From: Methylotuvimicrobium sp018830325
GTDB taxonomy: Bacteria; Pseudomonadota; Gammaproteobacteria; Methylococcales; Methylomonadaceae
DNA length: 64,000 nt
Reading direction: 5' to 3'
Assembly: GCF_044788715.1 (NCBI RefSeq)
Contig: NZ_CP173170.1
Coordinates: forward strand, 4,030,001-4,094,000
Position 1 is the first letter of the stretch. Each line of letters begins with the position of its first letter. The notes beneath the pieces are model-generated. The model was not told the DNA's origin, did no database searches, and worked only from the letters and a program-made list of their open reading frames with translations. A program made the position numbers and the translations under genes. Of this stretch, positions 58,357-64,000 are shown in pieces.

Positions 58357-58732
58357 CGCTCTCCACCTGCTGTTTTTTTTCGCGATAGATGACGTTTTCG
58401 ACACACATCGAATCAATAAAAAAATAATCCGCCGATAGGCGCATTTCCGAACGAATTTCGCCGCTGTCTTCATCGGTCCATTCCTCCATCCGCATTGTTC
58501 CGGAAAAATACGCCCTGGCGCCCTTTTTCAACACACGAATGGCTTCCTCCGCGCGAAAGCCCCAGATATCGACGCTCAACCAAAACCCGCCTTTGTCCTT
58601 GAAATCTCCGCCGACCGGCCGATCGAAATAAACCCGCATATTGGCGACTTTCCTGGATTCACCGTCGATGACGACAGGCGTCAACGTGGGATTTTTACCG
58701 AGATTGCCGATACCGCTAAACTCATTGATCAT
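58343..58732 (-). CDS. ssb: Single-stranded DNA-binding protein, island form
   Basis: The 129-aa OB-fold protein has FSGIGNLGKNPTLTP at the start, WLSVDIWGFRAEEAIRVLKKGARAYFSGTMRMEEW in the core and a short tail (QQVESGVAA). It lacks the acidic DDDIPF tip of chromosomal SSB, as do other island-encoded versions. It would coat single-stranded island DNA during replication or transfer. It lies between DUF3158 and the PH-domain gene in the usual island order. Confidence 0.85.
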   Translation of the reverse strand: MINEFSGIGNLGKNPTLTPVVIDGESRKVANMRVYFDRPVGGDFKDKGGFWLSVDIWGFRAEEAIRVLKKGARAYFSGTMRMEEWTDEDSGEIRSEMRLSADYFFIDSMCVENVIYREKKQQVESGVAA

Positions 58733-58863
58733 GTCGATCTCCTGAATACGTTGAAGACAAGCGAAGGCGCTAACGGTGAAGCACTGCCGCCTATGCTACC
58801 GGCGACCTTAGCGATTTTTTTCAGCAAAGACCAGTCGAAACCGTGTTTACCATTTCAAGGGTT

Positions 58864-59313
58864 TTATTCCGTTATCTGATGACGCCGGGCGGTATGTTGA
58901 AGATAGGTTTTCAGCCGCTTGATCTCGTTCAGCCGTAAGGAGTGGGCCAGATTCAAATCCAAGGCCCATCGATCGAAGCGGCGGTAACAGTGCCGAACGG
59001 CCTCCGATTGGCGCAGTAAAAACGCTTTGCCGGCTTCGCTATCGAGTAACAAATAACCCTGCCGCCCCCGCACGCCTTTTCGCCGCCAGCGGATATACAC
59101 CGTCAACGAACGCACTTGTTGCACTGTCAGGTAGATTTCGCGCGGTTCGGCAATCACTTGTCTGAATGCCTGTGCGCAGTCGAGCATCAGATGCCGGATT
59201 TGCTCGTTTTCAGTCTCAAGTTGCTGAATTCTGCGCCAGGCTCCAGCTTCCGTTGTAAACGGCAAAAAGGAAGAGATTATTTGCTTGAATGGAAGATCCA
59301 TTGTGGAACACAT
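58864..59313 (-). CDS. DUF3158 family ICE protein
   Basis: The 149-aa basic protein contains VYIRWRRKGVRGRQGYLLLDS and a C-terminal helical region with many Arg residues. This fits DUF3158 proteins that sit between the TIGR03761 and ssb genes in PFGI-1/SPI-7-type islands, the order found here. The function is unknown; the basic character suggests nucleic-acid binding (inference). Confidence 0.7.
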   Translation of the reverse strand: MCSTMDLPFKQIISSFLPFTTEAGAWRRIQQLETENEQIRHLMLDCAQAFRQVIAEPREIYLTVQQVRSLTVYIRWRRKGVRGRQGYLLLDSEAGKAFLLRQSEAVRHCYRRFDRWALDLNLAHSLRLNEIKRLKTYLQHTARRHQITE

Positions 59314-59358
59314 GGCTCGCCCCTTACCCTTAAAAGGTAAAACCTTTTGTAAGCGCTG

Positions 59359-60225
59359 TTATCTACCCGGAATCGAATCGGATTCCGGTTCTTCGAACTT
59401 AGGGTCGATACCGATAGCCTCGACCGCCCGATCATCGATCGACTCTGTTACCGGGATCGCTACGGCAGGATCGCTCTGTTTAACCTGAACGGTCACCGGT
59501 TTGCTCGGCGTTCTCACTCTGATTTCCGGAGCCAATGCCGCGCGAAGTCTTGTCGATACGATCGGTTCGGGGCATTCGCCGAAGATTTCGACCGCGCGCA
59601 CGGCATTGGGATTTTGCGCTCGCATGTCCTCGCGCGTAACGCCGGTGAATTTCCATTGACCGGCCAGATTGAAAGTACGGCGTATCGCTTTACCTGTTAC
59701 CTGCAGCAATTGCTCGGATAAAGCCCGGTCTATCAAAGCGATATGCCTTGCCGTAAAGACGCTGCGGGCCAAATCGTCGTAATCGGCAACCAAGTATGCG
59801 CCCATGTAGCCATAGGGATTCTGGAAAAATATCGGCACATGGAGCGGTTCCAGCGAGTTGGCGACCTGGATGTCGAAACCTTGGAGTTCGGTCATGCGCT
59901 TGTTCAACCAAGCGGTCTTTTCCTGGATCAGCTTTTTGCTTTCCTCCAGAGATTGCTCGATTCGCACTAAAAACCAATCGGCAAAAGGATCGTCGGTTTC
60001 CGCCGACAGCCAGATCAATTTCATGCGGCGGCCGAAATCCAAAAGACCGATGATCGGCTCGACCTGCGGACTGCGCTTTCGCCCGACGACTAACTTTTGG
60101 GCTTGCCGGGTTTGTATCGTCATACGGGTCTGACTCCGAAGGCCGCCCGGTTGCTCGAAAATCGAACGCGGCGATCGGGCCGTTTCGGCTTGTGTCGGTT
60201 CAGTTTCAAAGAAAGCATTCATCAT
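59359..60225 (-). CDS. PFL_4669/TIGR03761 family ICE protein
   Basis: The 288-aa backbone protein of PFGI-1-class islands has recognisable stretches MTIQTRQAQKLVVGRKRSP, IIGLLDFGRRMKLIWLSAETDDPFADWFL, MTELQGFDIQVANSLEPLHVPIFFQNPYGYMGAYLVADYDDLARSV and LAGQWKFTGVTREDM. The function is unknown. GAGGAG lies just before a double ATG. The first ~16 codons and the leader have been copied in tandem upstream (60470-60830), each copy ending in a stop after 24 codons. The leader carries TGTGCG-N3-CGCACA palindromes that could regulate it. Confidence 0.8.
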   Translation of the reverse strand: MMNAFFETEPTQAETARSPRSIFEQPGGLRSQTRMTIQTRQAQKLVVGRKRSPQVEPIIGLLDFGRRMKLIWLSAETDDPFADWFLVRIEQSLEESKKLIQEKTAWLNKRMTELQGFDIQVANSLEPLHVPIFFQNPYGYMGAYLVADYDDLARSVFTARHIALIDRALSEQLLQVTGKAIRRTFNLAGQWKFTGVTREDMRAQNPNAVRAVEIFGECPEPIVSTRLRAALAPEIRVRTPSKPVTVQVKQSDPAVAIPVTESIDDRAVEAIGIDPKFEEPESDSIPGR

Positions 60226-60252
60226 TCACTCCTCATTCTGTTGTGAAAGACC

Positions 60253-61207
60253 TGTGCGCCCCGCACAGGTCCAAAAAGCGATTCAGGGTGTGCGGGTCGC
60301 ACAGGGGTAAAATCTCATTCTTCAAACACGCCAAGCCCAAACATGACCGATTGCATACGATTCGACATATTGCAATCATGGCCGGATCGTCCGGTCTTGG
60401 TGCTGGGTGTGCGACCCGCACAGGGTAAAAAGTCAATCCTTATCTCGTTGGCCGGCATCCGTTAGTTTCATTTTCGGCTTGTGTCGGTTCAGTTTTAAAG
60501 AAAGCATTCATCATTCCGTCCTCATGCTGTTGTGATAGACCTGTGCGACCCGCACAGGTCCAAAAAACGATTCAGGGTGTGCGGGTCGCACAGGGTAAAA
60601 AGTCAATCCTCATCTTGTTGGCCGGCATCCGTTAGTTTCATTTTCGGCTTGTGTCGGTCCAGTTTTAAAGAAAGCATTCATCATTCCGTCCTCATGCTGT
60701 TGTGATAGACCTGTGCGGGTCGCACAGGGTAAAAAGTCAATCCTCATCTCGTTGGCCGGCATCCATTCGTTCCTTTTCGGTTTGTGTCGATTCAGTTTCA
60801 AAGAAAGCATTCATCATTCCGTCCTCATGCTGTTGTGATAGACCTGTGCGCCCCGCACAGGTCCAAAAAACGATTCAGGGTGTGCGGGTCGCACAGGGGT
60901 AAAAATTCATTCTTCGAACAGGCCAAGCCCAAACATGACGGATTGAATCCGATTCGACGTATTACAATCGTGGCCGGATCGTTCGGTCTTGATGCTGGGG
61001 TGTGCGACCCGCACAGGGTAAAAAGTCAATTCTCGTCTCGTTGGCCGGCATCCGTTCGTTTCATTGTCGGCGTTACGGATGCGTGATCGCAGATAACATT
61101 CGGATTTTTCTCCCCCTGTACGGCATACCCGGATCTTTCCGTTTGACTCTGGGTGTGCGGGTCGCACAGGTCTTTTTCGTTTGGTTTAAGGGTGTGCGGG
61201 TCGCACA
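60253..61207. repeat. Array of eleven TGTGCG-N3-CGCACA palindromes
   Basis: The 15-bp palindrome occurs at 60253, 60289, 60408, 60542, 60578, 60712, 60845, 60881, 61001, 61154 and 61193 (start positions). The three central bases are CCC, GGT or ACC. Several copies extend to ACCTGTGCG/CGCACAGGT, and pairs lie 36 bp (60253/60289, 60542/60578, 60845/60881) or 39 bp (61154/61193) apart. The array fills the gap between the STY4528-like replication gene and the TIGR03761 gene. It could be an iteron-type origin, a partition site or an operator cluster. Confidence 0.85.
60470..60830 (-). repeat. Three tandem partial duplications of the TIGR03761 gene start
   Basis: Three further copies (starts near 60518, 60690 and 60820 on the minus strand) repeat the leader, ribosome site and first codons of the TIGR03761 gene (MMNAFFKT, then PTQAENE). 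Each runs into NGCRPTR or a similar end and a stop after about 24 codons. Unit lengths are about 130-170 bp, and each unit carries one or two of the TGTGCG-N3-CGCACA palindromes. A larger flanking unit at 60188-60470 recurs at 60775-61060. Confidence 0.75.
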
Positions 61208-61210
61208 CCC

Positions 61211-62533
61211 TCATTTCGGTTTTCCCCGTCGGTTTAATGCGTCGCGCAATCGTTGCGTGGGATTAGTGTTTCTGGTTTGTCCGGATGTCGTCTTACCGTC
61301 TGCGACCGCTTCTTTTTCGGGCTGGCTCATCTGGGCGAGCGCCTGTTGTTTTTGCCTGACTTGCGCTTCTGCGTTACGTTTTCGTTCGCGGTTTTCCCGA
61401 TAACGAATGCTCAGACTGGTCAGCAAGGTGTTGCCCTTTGCCTGTTCGTTACAGAGCCAGGCCAGATAAGCCACGGGATTACGGATCGGTTTGCTGCTTT
61501 GGCGTTTGGCTTCGATCTGTGCGGCGGTTTCATCGAGGAAGCTCTGCCGATGTTCCGGATCTATGGCTTTCAGGTACAGGCAAGCCAGTTCCCGTTCGCT
61601 GGCATTGAAGTCGGGCGGAAAAATCAGCGCGCTCGTTTGCACATCGTCTGTTCGATTTTTCGATTCCGGCAAATTTGTAGTAGTAGTTTTTTTAATAATA
61701 AAACTACTACAACTACTACTTGTAGTAGTTGTAGTAGTATATGGGCGAGCTCGGTCAATTTGCTTAACCGAGCTCTTATCCAATTGATTTTCCAGTATTT
61801 CTTCTTTTTCTCGATCCAGGTTAATATTATTGACCTGGGGCGTTTGAGCCAGGTCAATTAAATTGACCCGGTGTCCCGAGTTAAGCAAATTAACCCGGTC
61901 TTGGCCGTTGACTCGACGAAAAAAATCATCGATGGCCGATGTTGAACCCGGTTCGTCGTCGAGAAAACTGTGTTGATTGGCGATCGAATCATGGATCGCT
62001 TGCCAGAGCGTGCGGGCAATACGGTTGATTTGCTTGTGTTGATGCTCACGTTGTTGTTTCACGAAGGTTATGTAATCGGTATCCAGATACATCGCATCGG
62101 TGATGGAAATGGGGCTATCGTGGATCGCATAGATATGTCCCTTGAACCGCCCTGTCTCGTGACGCAGTTCCGAACACATCGAAATCCAGCGGGTCAAACG
62201 CAGCACGAACAGCACTTTCGATACGGTCGGCTTGGAATAGCCCAATTGCGCTTGTAATAACCGGTGCAATGACAAGATGACGGCCGAACCGGCCATCGCT
62301 TGGGTTCGGATGATGCCCCAACACCGGACATCGATCGCATCCAAGTCGGGATCTACCCAGATGGACCTTGGTATCGCGTCTTGCCAATGACCGAGATAGA
62401 GCAGCGAATCGGTCGGCGACTGCTCCGAAGTCGCCGGCTTCATCGATTCGAGTTCACCGGCAATCCGCTGCGCAAGCCGCCTGACCGATTCGGAAATGGA
62501 AGCCGTGGGGGCGAATATCATGCCGGATGCCAT
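61211..62533 (-). CDS. STY4528-family pathogenicity-island replication protein
   Basis: The 440-aa protein resembles STY4528-type replication proteins of SPI-7-like islands, with WVDPDLDAIDVRCWGIIRTQAMAG, ILSLHRLLQAQLGYSKPTVSKVLFVLRLTRWI (a winged-helix-like DNA-binding region) and a C-terminal segment FNASERELACLYLKAIDPEHRQSFLDE. A low-complexity Thr/Ser tract (about residues 265-290) is encoded by a perfect 16-bp inverted repeat of CTA/GTA triplets near 61700-61740. It is followed by the palindrome array, which may be its binding region (inference). Confidence 0.75.
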   Translation of the reverse strand: MASGMIFAPTASISESVRRLAQRIAGELESMKPATSEQSPTDSLLYLGHWQDAIPRSIWVDPDLDAIDVRCWGIIRTQAMAGSAVILSLHRLLQAQLGYSKPTVSKVLFVLRLTRWISMCSELRHETGRFKGHIYAIHDSPISITDAMYLDTDYITFVKQQREHQHKQINRIARTLWQAIHDSIANQHSFLDDEPGSTSAIDDFFRRVNGQDRVNLLNSGHRVNLIDLAQTPQVNNINLDREKEEILENQLDKSSVKQIDRARPYTTTTTTSSSCSSFIIKKTTTTNLPESKNRTDDVQTSALIFPPDFNASERELACLYLKAIDPEHRQSFLDETAAQIEAKRQSSKPIRNPVAYLAWLCNEQAKGNTLLTSLSIRYRENRERKRNAEAQVRQKQQALAQMSQPEKEAVADGKTTSGQTRNTNPTQRLRDALNRRGKPK

Positions 62534-62548
62534 CGAGCGTCAATTCGG

Positions 62549-63112
62549 TCAGCCGTTATAGGCGCCTTCGATGCGGCCGGCGAACCATTCCTGGATCAAA
62601 GGCCAGATCGCGCTGATTTTGACTTGGGTTTGCTGGTGAACATACAGCAGACGCTCGGCGATAGAGAGCGATGCCTGTTCGGTATCCCGCCAATGCTCCC
62701 AGATTCGGGCTTGTTCGTCTTCCGAGGGAATACTCGGTCGGCCGTCGGCCTTGGGCAGGTTCAGGTATTTCCGGTAACCGGCGGTATCGGTGCTGGTCAA
62801 GCCGAACAAGGCGCGCATCACCGGCAAGGAAGCGCCCGCCGTCAACATTTGCAGGATCAATTCGCGCTGCCGGATACGCCGTCCGCATAGCATCATTGCA
62901 GTATCCAAGGCGTCGGAATCGAAGCGGATCTGCATGTAGGCGGCCTTGGTGGTCGCCGCCATTTCGTGGATTTCCTGCGCACTGAGCGCCAGGATCTTTT
63001 CGATTTGATCGTTGCGCAGTCCCAAGCGGTGGGGCGTTTCATAATCTCCTTCCGCCGCCATACGGGATACGCACATCAATGTATGCAAAGCTAATTCGGC
63101 TTGTAAGTTCAT
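62549..63112 (-). CDS. DUF2857 family ICE protein (STY4527-like)
   Basis: The 187-aa protein with LRNDQIEKILALSAQEIHEMAAT, AMMLCGRRIRQRELILQMLTAGASLPVMRALFGLTS and a C-terminal WPLIQEWF belongs to DUF2857, a backbone family of PFGI-1/SPI-7-type islands. The FlhC-like helical and HTH character suggests DNA binding. It is located between the ParB-like and replication-protein genes in the canonical order. Confidence 0.75.
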   Translation of the reverse strand: MNLQAELALHTLMCVSRMAAEGDYETPHRLGLRNDQIEKILALSAQEIHEMAATTKAAYMQIRFDSDALDTAMMLCGRRIRQRELILQMLTAGASLPVMRALFGLTSTDTAGYRKYLNLPKADGRPSIPSEDEQARIWEHWRDTEQASLSIAERLLYVHQQTQVKISAIWPLIQEWFAGRIEGAYNG

Positions 63113-63125
63113 AGTGACCTCGATG

Positions 63126-64000
63126 CTATGCTGAACGCCTGATAGGCCATAGCCGTGTGGATGAGAAACGATGACGGATCAAACGACAGGTTTCCATCAA
63201 TCTGAATATATCGTTGAAAACCGGGTCTCCGATCACCTCCGGATTCTGGAGCACTTCATGCGGATACATGGCCAGACTCGGCGCCGGTCCAACCAATTGT
63301 TGCAACTGTTCCGCTTTATCGACGGCAGAGAGCCGGTACAAAGCGGTATGATCCCAAAACGGCATGCGCTCTTCACTGACGCTCTGTTCGGCAATTCCCA
63401 GCAATAACCACCAGAGCCCCCAACTGTCATGGGACGTAAACGCCTGGTCGGGTTTTTCGATGACGAACCCCATGCCCTGTTCGATCGGCAAGACCAGGTG
63501 TTCTCTATCGATGGATTTGGCGATGCGCTTGGCCAATGCATAGGAACGGTCCTGCAGCGATTCTAATCCGGCATCGTCGAGTATCGAGTCGGACTCGTTC
63601 AGATCAGGATCAAGGAAGTCATCGGGTCGTTCGACCGCTGCCGCACGCCTTTCCTCATCAGAGGCGGCTGCCTCGCCATCCCCATCGCGATTCGGTGGCG
63701 TTTCGGGTTTGTGTGTCGGTTTTTGCTTTTGATTGTCGACGGAATTCGTTGGCGACTTGCCGTCGGACTCCAAATTTACATTGGCGATTGCTGCATCCGG
63801 TGGCCTGCCGTCATCTGTATCGACTGGCTGTTGCATTGAATTAGGCTGGTATTCATCATCAGCGGCTGTTTGCTTGAACAACAGCGCGTCGACCTCCAAC
63901 CGCAAGCGTTGGGCGGTGGTGTCAATGTAAACTGCCAGCTTTTTATCCAATGCCCGGCGTACCGCATCAAAATCCCAATGTTCGCCGTCATGAGCCGACA
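63126..64000 (-). CDS. ParB-family-like ICE protein, C-terminal part (continues beyond the window)
   Basis: The frame stays open to the right edge (HWDFDAVRRALDKKLAVYID near 63890-63990), so the start is outside. The visible ~290 residues have a helical N-part, an acidic Pro/Asp/Glu-rich linker and a C-terminal domain with IEQGMGFVIEKPDQ and DSWGLWWLLLGIAEQ. Position upstream of DUF2857 and STY4528 homologues is where the ParB-like gene of this island class lies. No ParB nuclease or HTH motif can be seen in the part present, so the call depends on context. Confidence 0.5.
   Translation of the reverse strand, partial: SAHDGEHWDFDAVRRALDKKLAVYIDTTAQRLRLEVDALLFKQTAADDEYQPNSMQQPVDTDDGRPPDAAIANVNLESDGKSPTNSVDNQKQKPTHKPETPPNRDGDGEAAASDEERRAAAVERPDDFLDPDLNESDSILDDAGLESLQDRSYALAKRIAKSIDREHLVLPIEQGMGFVIEKPDQAFTSHDSWGLWWLLLGIAEQSVSEERMPFWDHTALYRLSAVDKAEQLQQLVGPAPSLAMYPHEVLQNPEVIGDPVFNDIFRLMETCRLIRHRFSSTRLWPIRRSA

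Noticed and set aside
60253..61207. Possible CRISPR array
   Set aside because: The repeats are 15-bp palindromes at irregular distances, the intervening sequences are themselves duplicated, and no cas genes are near.
60253..61207. Canonical parS sites
   Set aside because: The palindrome TGTGCG-N3-CGCACA does not match the common parS TGTTTCACGTGAAACA, so a chromosomal-type parS call would be wrong even if a ParB-like protein binds here.

Overview
The window looks like a piece of a gammaproteobacterial chromosome, most compatible with a methylotroph/methanotroph of the Methylococcales. That reading rests on gene content (a remnant of a dihydropteroate-synthase-like C1-cofactor gene next to a MetF-like gene, class Ia RNR, MetE, SPI-7/PFGI-1-type island genes). 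No rRNA, tRNA or other species marker is present, so the assignment is an inference.

Region 1 (1-19.5 kb) is core metabolism: nrdAB behind a cobalamin riboswitch, divergent metR/metE, a decayed MetF-like/DHPS-like pair, an iron-uptake operon (TonB receptor, PepSY-flavoprotein reductase, hemP) and the divergent oxyR/katG pair. Two B12-independent enzymes (class Ia RNR, MetE) sit side by side. An IS66-type element with 8-bp target duplications has been inserted between the Fur-box promoter and the iron operon.

Region 2 (19.5-32.9 kb) is an accessory patchwork. Genes for an orphan RES-domain protein, a DUF2199 protein, a DUF4365 nuclease-fold protein and an exported cupin are each followed by attC-like imperfect palindromes, so they look like integron cassettes without an integrase. 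A three-gene restriction-modification-like operon (MerR-like HTH, 1010-aa DNA methylase, PD-(D/E)XK-like protein) is flanked by direct copies of a ~100-bp repeat. An IS91-type element with a partner tyrosine recombinase and a ~424-bp element with terminal inverted repeats complete the region.

Region 3 (32.9-64 kb, continuing off the right edge) is part of a SPI-7/PFGI-1-type integrative and conjugative element, nearly all transcribed leftward: ParB-like, DUF2857, STY4528-like replication protein, TIGR03761, DUF3158, SSB, a PH-domain membrane protein, topoisomerase III, DUF3577, DUF3275, DUF6094 methylase, RadC, SNF2-like helicase, DUF932, a GHKL ATPase and DUF6876. No conjugation machinery or integrase is visible. 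A 9-kb cargo block (ISKra4, EEP-family nuclease, a two-component system split by IS21, a cupin, a broken DUF2380 gene, a MITE) interrupts this backbone.

The most interesting feature is a shared cis-regulatory architecture. About ten genes of the 33-55 kb part carry a common leader: a GC-rich hairpin followed by a second hairpin that buries the Shine-Dalgarno sequence. Five of these leaders are preceded, and one orphan position is marked, by an ~85-nt element that folds with a pseudoknot topology and shows compensatory base changes between copies. A second striking feature is an array of eleven TGTGCG-N3-CGCACA palindromes, embedded in tandem partial duplications of the TIGR03761 gene start, next to the replication-protein gene; it is a candidate origin, partition site or operator cluster.
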